Positions 10,429-19,662 of a DNA stretch of 64,000 nucleotides are shown here, piece by piece. Numbering within the stretch: position 1 is the first letter of the stretch; each line of letters opens with the position of its first letter. The notes under the pieces were generated by a model, which was not told where the DNA came from, made no database searches, and saw only the letters and a list, made by a program, of their open reading frames with translations. This stretch comes from Snodgrassella alvi SCGC AB-598-O02 (GTDB taxonomy: Bacteria > Pseudomonadota > Gammaproteobacteria > Burkholderiales > Neisseriaceae), in NCBI GenBank assembly GCA_000725195.1, contig JAIL01000256.1, positions 22,091 through 86,090 of the forward strand. Reading direction: 5' to 3'. Position numbers and translations under genes: made by a program.

Positions 10429-10456
10429 AAAAAAAGGGGGCATAGCTGTCCCCTTC
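10429..10456 (-). terminator. Hairpin with T-run between rpsB and tsf
   Basis: Reverse strand: AAGGGG, a 9-base loop, CCCCCTT and then seven Ts. It has the form of an intrinsic terminator but lies inside the rpsB-tsf operon, 27 bp past rpsB. It may act as a partial terminator setting the S2 to EF-Ts ratio; that role is an inference. Confidence 0.7.
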
Positions 10457-10482
10457 TTTTACAAAAAACGGTAAATACCCGA

Positions 10483-11235
10483 TTATTCAGCAGCAGCGGT
10501 AGCAGCTTGCTTTTCTTCTGCCGCCTGTGCAGCCTGCACAACTTCCTGTAAAGACTGAGATTTACCTTCCAGAATAGCATCAGCAATACCGCGGCAATAT
10601 AAACGAATGGCTTTAGCAGAGTCATCATTACCCGGAATGACGTATTTCACGTCATCAGGACTGTTATTGGTATCTACCACGGCAATTACTGGGATACCGA
10701 GTTTAGCAGCCTCAACCAGAGTACCTTTCTGATAACCGGTATCAATAACAAAAATCGCATCTGGCAAGCCTTTCATATCTTTGATACCGCCCAAAGAGCG
10801 TTCCAGCTTGGCGACTTCACGCTGCATTTCCAGAATTTCTTTTTTACCGTAACCGGCTTCAGTAGCATTTTCCAGAGCAGCAGTTTTTTCTTCCAGACGT
10901 TTGATAGATTGTTTTACGGTTTTGTAATTGGTCAGCATACCACCTAACCAGCGGTGATCCACATAAGGAGCACCAGCGCGGGTAGCTTCTTCTTTGATGA
11001 TATCGCGAGCCTGACGTTTAGTACCAACAAACAATACAGTACCTTTATTAGCAGCCAGACGACGCACAACATCCTGTGCCTCCACAAACATCGGCAAAGT
11101 TTTTTCCAGATTGATAATGTGGATTTTATTACGTGCACCGAAAATGTATTCAGCCATTTTCGGATTCCAGTAACGAGTTTGGTGACCAAAGTGTACGCCG
11201 GCTTCAAGCATCTGGCGCATAGTAATTTGTGACAT
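10483..11235 (-). CDS. rpsB: 30S ribosomal protein S2
   Basis: Small-subunit protein that binds late in 30S assembly and helps recruit S1. From the ATG at 11235 the product has 250 residues, beginning [19 protein letters not shown], the standard S2 start, with the later conserved stretch [14 protein letters not shown]. The frame is open further upstream to 11277, but the added residues are non-conserved leader, and AAGGAT lies 7 bases before the chosen ATG. The C-terminal Ala/Gln-rich tail is typical. Confidence 0.97.
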   Translation of the reverse strand: MSQITMRQMLEAGVHFGHQTRYWNPKMAEYIFGARNKIHIINLEKTLPMFVEAQDVVRRLAANKGTVLFVGTKRQARDIIKEEATRAGAPYVDHRWLGGMLTNYKTVKQSIKRLEEKTAALENATEAGYGKKEILEMQREVAKLERSLGGIKDMKGLPDAIFVIDTGYQKGTLVEAAKLGIPVIAVVDTNNSPDDVKYVIPGNDDSAKAIRLYCRGIADAILEGKSQSLQEVVQAAQAAEEKQAATAAAE

Positions 11236-11353
11236 AATTCTTATCCTTAAAGGGTTAAGCCTGACATCGCCACGCATAGAACTCTTGTACAGAGCACCCT
11301 TTCGCGTACGATGCGAGCGTTACATGTTATTTTTACCGAGGTAAAACGGTGAG

Positions 11354-11382
11354 ATAATACAGAAAAAATTAGCTTTCTACAA
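11354..11382 (-). promoter_or_regulatory. Probable sigma-70 promoter for rpsB-tsf
   Basis: Reverse strand shows TTGTAG, a 17-base spacer and TATTAT. It points towards rpsB and leaves an untranslated leader of about 110 nt containing short stems, as often seen where S2 feeds back on its own mRNA. The match is seen; activity is not shown. Confidence 0.6.
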
Positions 11383-11453
11383 GTAGGTAAACGCTTTACC
11401 ATACTTAGCTAAGCGTGGTAATTTTAGCTATTCATTCGAGTAGAGTAGTTTCA

Positions 11454-12074
11454 ATGACTATTGATTCCGATAAAAAACGGCTAAGACAGCAACTACGGCG
11501 CCAACGCAAAACCTTAAATCGATCCTATCGCATCTGGGCAACCAGACACATCAATCGTCTGCTGTATCCGCTTATTCGTCGACACAAACGCCTCGGCGTT
11601 TATTGGGCAACAGGAAGTGAACTAAGCTTAATGCCGCTAATTATGACTGCCCAGCAACGCGGTGCAGAAGTTTATTTACCTTATATCGAAACGAACCAGC
11701 GTCAACTGTGGTTCACCCCGTGTCCTCGCTTAAACAACCCTAGAATAACGCAACGTTATTTGCGCCAACACAATCTACATGTTCGTAAACGCCAAATACC
11801 GCAGTTTGAGGGAGCAAAAATCCGCGCGCATTGGTTAAAGACATTGATTATTCCTTTAGTTGGTATTGATCATCAAGGTCATCGTCTTGGTCAGGGTGGT
11901 GGTTATTATGATGCAACCCTGTCTGTTCAGCATAAGGTTAAACCGCAAATGATCGCAGTCGGCTTCAGTTGTCAGCAGGTGAGGCAAATTCACACCGATC
12001 CGCATGATATCAATATGCCGATTTTTGTTTGTGAACAAGGCTACCAATATTTTAATCAAAACCGGTCAGATTGA
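11454..12074 (+). CDS. 5-formyltetrahydrofolate cyclo-ligase
   Basis: ATP-dependent conversion of 5-formyl-THF to 5,10-methenyl-THF, returning stored folate to one-carbon metabolism. From the ATG at 11454 it has 207 residues. The N-terminus is very basic (KKRLRQQLRRQRKTL), and the diagnostic GQGGGYYDATL phosphate-binding motif lies at about residue 145. The frame opens at 11415, but the extra 13 residues are not family-like. It is divergent from rpsB. I found no 6S RNA-like sequence in the short leader, although ygfA homologues often follow ssrS. Confidence 0.93.
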   Translation: MTIDSDKKRLRQQLRRQRKTLNRSYRIWATRHINRLLYPLIRRHKRLGVYWATGSELSLMPLIMTAQQRGAEVYLPYIETNQRQLWFTPCPRLNNPRITQRYLRQHNLHVRKRQIPQFEGAKIRAHWLKTLIIPLVGIDHQGHRLGQGGGYYDATLSVQHKVKPQMIAVGFSCQQVRQIHTDPHDINMPIFVCEQGYQYFNQNRSD

Positions 12075-13310
12075 ATTTATTTGTGCCGAATCAGGTATAT
12101 TTAAATTTTGTTTATATATCATTATTGCTAAAATAGGCTTCCTTAGTTGTAATGAGTACGTAGATTCTAAATAAGGCAGTTTTAGAAAATAGTTACTTCA
12201 CTAACCTACTCAATAAAAAACAATACCGACTTAACCAATATTTTATCTTGGGGTGATGAAAAACGTTATTGTTAAAGATATCTTTCTATATTCATTTTTC
12301 AATCTTAGACGAAGATAAAATCATATCCTATATTTAATGGACGTTTTCATTATTAGCATGAAACATAATAATGGTGCCGTTTTTTTGTTTATTTAAACCT
12401 TCTAGGTAATCACTATTTCTTTTAATAAATTCCTGGAGCAAATTCTACAAATGCTGTTATTTTATTAGACGTCATTACTTTTTTTCTATTTCTGTAGTAT
12501 CAATAGTGTTATTTATTTTGCTAATTTTCCAATGATATAGAGATACACTTGCTAAAATTAATATCATAATCTTGAGTCTTATTTATCAAGTTAATGAATT
12601 TATATTAATTCATCATATAGTTTTTTAATGAAATTCCTTTTCTTATTATTTTTTTCCTCAATAAAAATAAAATCATTTTTCATAATTTAAAGACTTCGAA
12701 TATGCTCAGAAGCCAAATTTGTAGCTCCATCGCTAGTTAAAGTTTTTTGAATGTTTAAAACTTCCGAAATCCAATTCCTAACTTTACTTGACGAAAATGA
12801 GCTAATTTAGAAATCATTACTTTGTCATTAAAATAAACTAGATTTAAATTTTTATCTTTAATTTCAAAATTAGCCCATTTCAGTATTTACCAACTACTTT
12901 TTCTTACTTTATCTTATCAAATACATCCGCTGCTTCATGACTAAATATGGCGTGTTGGTGTTTGTTGAAATCGATTAAGCAGCTCCCTTAGCAGCATCTG
13001 GATTCAATAAACTAAGATCGACCTGCAATATGAAAATTATGATTTAGTTTATTTTATCTTCGTTTGTTAGAGGATTTTCTATCCAAATTATACTTTTTCA
13101 TTAGTACTTTATTTATAAAATGGATCGGTTAAAACCTCTGAGATCAAACATGATTATGTTTAACAGATATTATATGGGTTTCTGAATCAGATGATTTTAT
13201 TTCTGTGTAGCCGGCAATTTTTTACTTAATCTGCCTAACAATGCCGAAGTAGCCATAAATTTGAACTAAGTATTCCCATTTTATGGCTACTTTAGCAACT
13301 CAGAGACGAA
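12075..13310. other. 1.2-kb AT-rich gap with a decayed gene and a hairpin
   Basis: There is no intact gene. The reverse strand of 12334-13020 contains several coding-like fragments in different frames (see the pseudogene entry). A 12-bp inverted repeat (AGTAGCCATAAA and its complement, 13248-13291) lies just past the nitroreductase stop and could end its transcript, although no T-run follows. Confidence 0.6.
12334..13020 (-). pseudogene. Decayed gene of unknown family, several frameshifts
   Basis: Reading the reverse strand gives protein-like blocks that run into one another with changes of frame: DLSLLNPDAAKGAA, LIDFNKHQHAIFSHEAADV, then FNDKVMISKLAHFRQVKLG, ISEVLNIQKTLTSDGATNL and, nearer the end, YLEGLNKQKNGTIIMFHAN. 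Each block stops after 15-45 residues, and a neighbouring frame continues in the same style. I do not recognise the family. Composition and position between housekeeping genes suggest a lost accessory gene; the fragments could belong to a secreted toxin, but that is a guess. Confidence 0.45.
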
Positions 13311-13955
13311 TTAAAGCTGAGTAAATAATTGCTCTTTTGGTAAACGAGATTTTGGACGACTGGCATTACTGTCATCAACAGTACGATAACCAAGAGTCAC
13401 GACCAAAACACTTTTCAGTCCTAACTGTTTTAGGCCAAGAAGCTCATCCATTTTTTCTTTTTCAAATCCCTCCATAGGGGTGGAGTCAACGCCGATAGCA
13501 GTTGCGGCAAACAATAGTTGTCCTAGAACAATATAGAGTTGCTTAGATTCCCATTCATACTGTGCCTGCGGATTAGCACTATTATAATTCACAAAGAAAC
13601 GTCTTCCCTGATCCTCCATCTGTTTTATTTCTTCTGTCTTAAAGCGACCATCTTTATCTTCCTGCGCTAATAAGTTTTGCAAATGTTGGTCGTCTAATGG
13701 AGATTTGACACAAAAGATGAGGGTATGGGAAGCATTAGCAACACGAGCTTTATTTGGCTCCATAATTGCCGGCATTATTTTGTTTCGCGCCTGATCATTA
13801 TCAATGATAAAAAAATGACCGGGTTGAGAATTTACTGATGAAGGACTATTTCTGATTACTTCAAGCAATTGTTCCAGCTGTGAAGCTGGTATTTTTTTAC
13901 TTTTATCATAGTGTTTAGTTGTATAGCGTTGTCTGGATAGGTCGACTATATTCAT
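13311..13955 (-). CDS. NAD(P)H nitroreductase (NfsB-like, FMN-dependent)
   Basis: Flavoprotein of the oxygen-insensitive nitroreductase fold, reducing nitroaromatics and quinones with NAD(P)H. The 214 residues begin with the family pattern LSRQRYTTKHYDKSKKIP, followed by the FMN-binding SPSSVNSQPGHFFII and later the GVDSTPMEGFEKEKMDELL segment, which places it close to NfsB/dihydropteridine reductase proteins. An ATG at 13955 fits. It stands alone between two non-coding stretches. The physiological substrate cannot be read from the sequence. Confidence 0.9.
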   Translation of the reverse strand: MNIVDLSRQRYTTKHYDKSKKIPASQLEQLLEVIRNSPSSVNSQPGHFFIIDNDQARNKIMPAIMEPNKARVANASHTLIFCVKSPLDDQHLQNLLAQEDKDGRFKTEEIKQMEDQGRRFFVNYNSANPQAQYEWESKQLYIVLGQLLFAATAIGVDSTPMEGFEKEKMDELLGLKQLGLKSVLVVTLGYRTVDDSNASRPKSRLPKEQLFTQL

Positions 13956-14701
13956 CCTGTTACTCCGGTGGTTGATAAATAGGTGATGTTACTGATGATG
14001 TACCTTTTTGCAAATTTTTTGCTCAATTTATTGATCTTGAAATTTTTTCTGGAAAATAAAATTGTAACTACATGGCTTTAATTCATTGATAATTTTTTTA
14101 TTTTTCTTTATCAATGTTATTTTCTATCTTAATACTGAATATTTAAGCGGATCTAATAATGAATAAAAATAAATGTAATTTTTATTTTAATGTGAATTAA
14201 CGTATTGTCTGCGACAATCGATAACGTTTTGCAGGTAATTATGGTATTAAATTCTTTTTTGTTATTAAATAAAACCTTAAATCAATCTGCATTATATGCC
14301 AATAGTAGTTTATGGATTCAAAAAATAGGCGCCTTAAGTAACTTTTTGTTTTCCGACTAATTAACTTTACCGAGTCATCGATAAAGAAATGGTTGGGATA
14401 CTTCACTACATAATAAAAATTTCTTTAGGATGGTTATTTGGAGAAATTATTAATTTGCATTTTTGCTGTTGAGCAATTATATTTTAAACTGGCTGTGCAC
14501 AACTATTATTTATCAATGTAGTATAAATAAACTGAAAATAATTTTGATTGGTTGATATTTACAAGCAATTTAGATTATAAGACTTATAGAATTTTCAAAT
14601 CTAACGGCTATATTTATTAGGGTGAAATATTCTTAGATAATATTTATTAGAAAAATCTTATCTATATTACAACAATTAATATATGCGAACGCTATTCGAT
14701 T
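13956..14701. other. AT-rich intergenic region (about 750 bp)
   Basis: Very AT-rich. The only item worth noting is a 39-codon frame at 14241-14360, listed separately. No terminator, repeat or recognised regulatory site was seen. Confidence 0.5.
14241..14360 (+). CDS. Possible 39-residue small protein
   Basis: ATG with GCAGG six bases upstream, reading MVLNSFLLLNKTLNQSALY and ending at TAA 14358. It shows no similarity that I recognise. The ribosome site is acceptable and the residue composition is not simply that of random AT-rich sequence, but the frame is short and lies in a non-coding stretch, so it may be chance. Confidence 0.25.
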   Translation: MVLNSFLLLNKTLNQSALYANSSLWIQKIGALSNFLFSD

Positions 14702-16111
14702 ATGATAATAAAAAACCTTAAATTAATTTGTTTCTATTTTTGCTTGTTACTGACGGTTACAGTCCAAGCTGCTGTAGTTAATGATGTTACCGGTATGACG
14801 CCAGTAAAAGTTAAAACCGTGGTTCAACCAAAGTCAACACAACAAGTAGCCGAGCTAGTCCAAAAGACATCTGGTCCGATCAGTATTGCTGGTGGTAAAT
14901 ACAGTATGGGCGGACAAACGGCATTTGCGGGTGCGATACAAATTGACACGAGCCAGTTAAATCATGTTATTGCTTTTAATCCGGAAAAAAAGCTATTGAC
15001 TATTGAAGCCGGTGCTACCTGGCAGCAAGTGCAACAATTGATTGATCCATATGATCTATCAGTCAAAATTATGCAAAGCTTTGCTAATTTCAGTATTGGC
15101 GGATCTTTGGGTGTCAATGTACATGGACGTTATATTGGTGAAGGACCAATTATTTTGTCAGTGGAAAATATTAAAATCGTTCTGGCCGATGGCTCAGTAG
15201 TCGTAGCCAGTCCGACTGAGAATGCAGAGATTTTTTATGCAGCTATTGGTGGTTATGGCGGAATAGGAATTATTACTGAAGTTACTTTACGCTTGAGTGA
15301 TAATGTGAAAGTGAAACGCATTAATCAACTAATGCCGATAGCAAACTATCAAAATTACTTTGTACAAAATATTCGCACCAATAAAGCTGCAATATTTCAT
15401 AATGGCATTATTTATCCGCCTGACTATGAAAAAGTACGTGCTGTAACTTATGTACAAACCGATGATCCGCTGACTATTGAGGCTCGGTTAAGACCACTGA
15501 ATAAAAAATATCCTAAAGAAAAAAAACAAATGAAAATAGTCGCATCTTCTGATTTTGGCAAACAATTACGTAAATATCATGATTATTTTGATTATCAGCA
15601 TGAACCTGTAATGTGGCGCAATTATGAGGCCAGTTATAGAGTAGCCCAATTAGAACCGATAGCAACGAAATATAAGACTTTTGCTTTACAGGAATACTTT
15701 ATTCCTATTGAAAAATTCAATGATTTCTATCCCCAGTTAACCAGTATTTTGAAAAAACATCACGCCAATGTCATTAATATTTCTATTCGTCATGCTAACC
15801 CAGACAGTGGATCACTGCTGGCATGGGCAAATACCGAAGTATTTGCTTTTGTCATTTACTATCAGCAATTTAAAGACAAAAAAAGTCAAAGAGAGGTCGG
15901 TGTTTGGACTCGAGAGTTAATTAATGCAGCACTGGCTAATGGTGGTAGTTATTTTCTACCTTATCAGTTGCACGCTAGTTTGGAACAATTTAAACAAGCC
16001 TATCCAGGTGCGACAAAGTTTTTTCAGCTTAAAGCAAAACTGGACCCAACCAATAAATTCAGAAATTTATTACTTGAACGCTATCGTTCCGCTGTAGAAC
16101 TACCGGAATGA
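14702..16111 (+). CDS. Secreted FAD-binding oxidoreductase (sugar-lactone/alditol oxidase type)
   Basis: The 469 residues start with a signal peptide (LKLICFYFCLLLTVTVQAA), then a PCMH-type FAD-binding domain with GPISIAGGKYSMGGQTAF and NVHGRYIGEGPI, and a C-terminal part resembling D-arabinono-lactone oxidase (ALO) domains, ending with the usual LDPTNKFRN motif. Enzymes of this class oxidise an alcohol or lactone and pass electrons to oxygen or a quinone. The signal peptide suggests a periplasmic site. The substrate is unknown. It has no operon partners. The first codon overlaps a TATGATAAT stretch and no strong ribosome site is visible. Confidence 0.85.
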   Translation: MIIKNLKLICFYFCLLLTVTVQAAVVNDVTGMTPVKVKTVVQPKSTQQVAELVQKTSGPISIAGGKYSMGGQTAFAGAIQIDTSQLNHVIAFNPEKKLLTIEAGATWQQVQQLIDPYDLSVKIMQSFANFSIGGSLGVNVHGRYIGEGPIILSVENIKIVLADGSVVVASPTENAEIFYAAIGGYGGIGIITEVTLRLSDNVKVKRINQLMPIANYQNYFVQNIRTNKAAIFHNGIIYPPDYEKVRAVTYVQTDDPLTIEARLRPLNKKYPKEKKQMKIVASSDFGKQLRKYHDYFDYQHEPVMWRNYEASYRVAQLEPIATKYKTFALQEYFIPIEKFNDFYPQLTSILKKHHANVINISIRHANPDSGSLLAWANTEVFAFVIYYQQFKDKKSQREVGVWTRELINAALANGGSYFLPYQLHASLEQFKQAYPGATKFFQLKAKLDPTNKFRNLLLERYRSAVELPE

Positions 16112-16210
16112 GTAGCAATATCATTATTGGATTATTAGCTATTTATATTTTTCGCTCGATAGTGTATGAATATTTATTTATTAAAGTGATATGCGTAAAG
16201 CCCATCTATC

Positions 16211-16362
16211 AGAATGATGTATTAATTCAGATCAGTAGGGAAAATTTTTGATGTAGAAGCCAAATCATTCCAAGCTGCCCATTTTTTTAATCATTCTATT
16301 GGCGGATCCCAGCAACAGCGAAAAATTTATTTAGCAGATAACCATTATGAAGTTTTCATTTT
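16211..16362 (+). pseudogene. Short start-less open frame, possible gene tail
   Basis: A forward frame without a start codon reads AKSFQAAHFFNHSIGGSQQQ and continues to FILRWH before its stop, overlapping the 3' end of the NERD gene on the other strand. It reads like real protein but has no start and no known family. It is most likely the tail of a lost gene; chance is possible. Confidence 0.25.
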
Positions 16363-17289
16363 ACGTTGGCATTGATAGCAATAAGCTTTAGTAGTAAATT
16401 TTTGTTTATATTTCTGACAATACTGTATTTCAGCTAGAGAAAGTGGTTTGTTACAGCCTGAACAGGCCTCTACAGCCACCGAATCTGGTTGAGGTAGCTG
16501 ATGATTATTGTGTGTATTATCATTGTGCACAATATCATTAATGACATTACCATTATTATCAGGCGAATATATACCGAAATATTTATACCAGTCTCGCAAT
16601 GGTGCTGGTCGATGTAAATTACACAATTGCTCGCCAAAATCTTGCAATGTTGCTGCCGAAATTTTTTTCATTAGCGGTAATAAGTTGAACTTGTTCGTGT
16701 AACTGGCTATAGCTGTTTTTATTTGTTCATTTTTAATAATGCAGCTTAAATCAGTGAGTCTGTTTTTCGGCCGTTGTATATTGGCTTCATTAGCAACCAG
16801 AATCAGGCTGTAAATACTAGGCTGTAATTTTATGCCCATACGCTTGGGCAAATTAATTTGTGTTTTAAGGATATTTTTTAAAATAGTAATATGACGTTTA
16901 TTTTGTTGTAGTGGAGAAGGCATACCCTTAATTTGACCCTGATACAAATGAGAAAACTCGCCGAATTCATTAATAATCATGCTACCAGCTACTCTTTTAC
17001 TTTCACAGACAAATATTTGTAAACAACGATTAATTAGTAAATGATCGATCTGCGCTACCTGACGTCGGTCAACCAGACGCAGATCATGCAGAATAATCCA
17101 ATCATGACTTTGACCAAAATAAAAATTAAGTTGAAAAGCAGATTCAGCCTCACCCTTAATGCCTGAATAGAGCCGATTAAGCCGCTCCCGGATTTGACAG
17201 CGGTTAGCATCTGAGAGATCGGGTCGACGCAATAGTTGCGTTAGTATGTCTAAATCTCTTTTTTTACTGTCTACTTCTTTAATAATCAT
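16345..17289 (-). CDS. NERD-domain protein with C-terminal zinc ribbon
   Basis: The NERD (nuclease-related) domain lies near residues 40-150, with GEAESAFQLNFYFG, the AQIDHLLI and VCESKRVAG motifs that match the Asp and Glu-x-Lys nuclease-like core. The C-terminus carries two CxxC pairs (CSGC and CYQC) about 28 residues apart, a probable zinc ribbon. From the ATG at 17289 it has 314 residues; the frame is open to 17355, but MIIKEVDSKKRDLDIL is the more natural start. NERD proteins are often linked to DNA processing or to mobile elements, but no function is proven. It stands alone. Confidence 0.8.
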   Translation of the reverse strand: MIIKEVDSKKRDLDILTQLLRRPDLSDANRCQIRERLNRLYSGIKGEAESAFQLNFYFGQSHDWIILHDLRLVDRRQVAQIDHLLINRCLQIFVCESKRVAGSMIINEFGEFSHLYQGQIKGMPSPLQQNKRHITILKNILKTQINLPKRMGIKLQPSIYSLILVANEANIQRPKNRLTDLSCIIKNEQIKTAIASYTNKFNLLPLMKKISAATLQDFGEQLCNLHRPAPLRDWYKYFGIYSPDNNGNVINDIVHNDNTHNNHQLPQPDSVAVEACSGCNKPLSLAEIQYCQKYKQKFTTKAYCYQCQRKMKTS

Positions 17290-17949
17290 TATGCAGTAAT
17301 TGTTATCATTAAATTGGCAGTTAAAATATATTGAGGCAAGTAATTGTGATGACACTTTAAATAATTATAATATTCTTTAAGTATCACATAGCTAATTCAT
17401 ATTAACCATTTTGTATTATTTTGTAAATATATGTCATTTGGCTAATAGATTAAATTAGAAATACTAAGTTGACAAAATTTGATTGAATTACCATATTGAT
17501 TTCTTCAACGTCTGCGCCTTTTTACTAGCAAACATCAATAATAACGCTAATAAATTTACCCATTTATCAATACTTGATAAGAGTAAATAATGAATAATAT
17601 TCATTTAACATTTTATAATTATTCCTGTTACAACCGCTTAACTCTAATATTCGGTATAACTGGATTATTATGTCAATTAAGTATTGATGAGTTCAATTTA
17701 TTTAACAGACATTTTAATGATACTTTTTTATTTATGTTTCGATTCTATTCTGCCCAATTTTTCATTATTTCGGTTTTCGGTTATAGTTTTACATCGCCAG
17801 ATCCGATTTTATTGATAATAATTTATTTAAATAGTCCAAATAGACACACAATAAATTGATTTAAATCAATTTAATATTGGTATTCTTATAAATTAATATT
17901 AAGCAGTCAGATTCTGTAAATTTGCCACTTTATCATTGTGTCGATATAC
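17290..17949. other. AT-rich intergenic region (about 660 bp)
   Basis: Contains a 89-codon forward frame (17590-17859) of Phe/Ile/Asn-rich, low-complexity character that I do not regard as a convincing gene. No other signal was seen before the terminator at 17950. Confidence 0.5.
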
Positions 17950-17985
17950 AAAAAGCTGCTATTAGTAAGTAATAGCAGCTTTTTT
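17950..17985. terminator. Strong bidirectional terminator at the tRNA-Leu 3' end
   Basis: AAGCTGCTATTA pairs perfectly with TAATAGCAGCTT around a 5-base loop, with A-run and T-run on the two sides. It ends tRNA-Leu transcription on the minus strand and could also stop anything from the left. Confidence 0.85.
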
Positions 17986-17990
17986 GAATC

Positions 17991-18075
17991 TGGTGCCCAG
18001 GGACGGACTCGAACCGTCACACCTTGCGGCGGGGGATTTTGAGTCCCCTGCGTCTACCAATTTCGCCACCTGGGC
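17991..18075 (-). tRNA. tRNA-Leu (anticodon CAA)
   Basis: The reverse strand gives an 85-nt tRNA with encoded CCA. The acceptor stem GCCCAGG pairs with CCTGGGC. The anticodon arm GGGGA-CTCAAAA-TCCCC has CAA at the anticodon, a long variable arm (CGCCGCAAGGTG) marks class II, and the T-arm holds GGTTCGAGTCC. It reads UUG codons. Confidence 0.97.
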
Positions 18076-18979
18076 TAGCGAAGAAGACGGCATTATAACG
18101 GATTTTCGCTGGGTGTAAAGTATTTTTTTGCTATTTTTAGTTTTTATTGAGGCAAATTACATGATTAATTTTATATTTAGTTTTATATTAATTTAAATGA
18201 GCATTTAATATTTATATTCTAATTGAGCTTTTTAATTCATAAGACTGAAATTTAGTTTATATTATTTATGCTTAACTTTTCTTAATACTTGTTATCTATC
18301 AACAATTGTTATTATTTACCCTCGGCTAACCACAGCCATTTATACACTTTTAGCATGCTGTTAATATGAGTAGAAATATGCTTAAAAACATTGCTCAAAA
18401 AATATATCGATAATACCAACTCTGCCAAAGGAAACTTTTCTGCAATTCTATTTACTAAAAACCAGTCAGTCTTAAATTAGATAAAAATAAAGTCAGTGCG
18501 ATGATATTTGCCAATTTATCTAGTTTATCTATGCACAGGTCACTGGTCTCAACTTAATTTAAATACCAAAATCATAAACAAATAAAAAAAACAAATACTA
18601 TACCTATTAATTTTATTTATTGCGTTCCTATATGACTGGAATACAGTGGGAATTATGACCATCTACTTATCTATTTTTAACTTGAATTTAATTGGATTGA
18701 CTGTAGACAAAATGATAAAATAGGTGCTTAATTATAATATTAGGCTGTATAAAGGTTGCGTCTGTAATATAATTGCCTATTTACTAAAAGATTATTTAAT
18801 TGAAGTTAGTACTGGCTGTTATTCACAGATTCAAAAATCAGGCTATCGTATACAAACTGCATAATCAGGGTGTAATACGACTGGTATATGCCTTAAAAGT
18901 GTTGTTAAATTAAAATTACGACATAATTTATTTATAAAATTATGCAAAAATATTTGCTTTATCTTTATACTGATGAAAA
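18076..18979. other. 0.9-kb AT-rich gap before hisG
   Basis: There is no intact gene. Decayed coding blocks occur on the reverse strand between about 18312 and 18640 (separate entry). The last 60 bp before hisG contain a TTTATACT stretch that could be a -10 element, with no convincing -35. Confidence 0.5.
18312..18640 (-). pseudogene. Decayed gene remnant, possibly a transposase
   Basis: The reverse strand gives two protein-like blocks in different frames: IDKLDKLANIIALTLFLSNL (about 18455-18535), which resembles the helix near the end of IS4-type transposases, and WFLVNRIAEKFPLAELVLSI continuing through MLKVYKWLWLAEGK to a stop at 18312. Frame breaks and lack of any start show it is dead. 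Family assignment is tentative. Confidence 0.35.
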
Positions 18980-19645
18980 ATGAATGCACAATTAACTATT
19001 GCATTATCGAAAGGAAGAATTTACGAAGAGACTCTGCCGTTACTGGCAGCAGCGGGCATTCATGCAACTGAAGAACCGGATAAGTCACGTAAATTAATTA
19101 TTAAAACAAATCACGACAATATCCGCCTTATTATTGTTCGTGCTACTGATGTTCCTACCTATGTTCAATATGGTGCTGCAGATTTAGGCATTGCCGGCAA
19201 AGATGTGTTAATTGAACATAATGGTAAAGGCTTATATCAGCCACTGGACTTACATATTGCTAATTGTCGGATGATGGTCGCGGTCCGCAAAGGTTTTAAT
19301 TATGCTTCTGCTTCACAACCGGGTTGTCGATTACGTGTTGCTACCAAATATCCTAATATTGCCGCAGAACATTTTGCTAACAAAGGTGTTCACGTTGATG
19401 TGATTAAATTGTATGGTTCTATGGAACTAGCCCCGTTAGTGGGTCTTTGCGATGCTATTGTTGATCTGGTGTCCAGTGGAAACACATTGAAAGCGAATAA
19501 TCTGGAAGCTGTCGAACACATAATTGATATTTCTAGTCGTCTGGTGGTGAATAAAGCAGCATTAAAACTTAAATATGCCATCATGCAGCCCATTATAGAT
19601 ACTTTTGCCAAATTAACTCATTTACATTTGAATAATTTAATATAA
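18980..19645 (+). CDS. hisG: ATP phosphoribosyltransferase, short form
   Basis: First step of histidine synthesis: joins ATP and PRPP. The 221-residue product is the short type (no C-terminal ACT-like regulatory domain), beginning [18 protein letters not shown], with [16 protein letters not shown] and the PRPP-binding [19 protein letters not shown]. Short HisG works only in complex with HisZ, which is not in this window. It lies 17 bp before the NYN protein and is followed by hisD, so the three are likely one transcript. Confidence 0.95.
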   Translation: MNAQLTIALSKGRIYEETLPLLAAAGIHATEEPDKSRKLIIKTNHDNIRLIIVRATDVPTYVQYGAADLGIAGKDVLIEHNGKGLYQPLDLHIANCRMMVAVRKGFNYASASQPGCRLRVATKYPNIAAEHFANKGVHVDVIKLYGSMELAPLVGLCDAIVDLVSSGNTLKANNLEAVEHIIDISSRLVVNKAALKLKYAIMQPIIDTFAKLTHLHLNNLI

Positions 19646-19662
19646 CAACAGGAAACCTATTT

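Noticed and set aside
11280..11450. 6S RNA gene before the folate cyclo-ligase
   Set aside because: Homologues often follow ssrS, but this gap is only the rpsB promoter and leader and is too short for a 6S RNA.
17590..17859. 89-codon forward frame in the gap before tRNA-Leu
   Set aside because: Phe/Ile/Asn/Tyr-rich low-complexity sequence, no family resemblance and only a weak ribosome site; consistent with AT-rich non-coding DNA.
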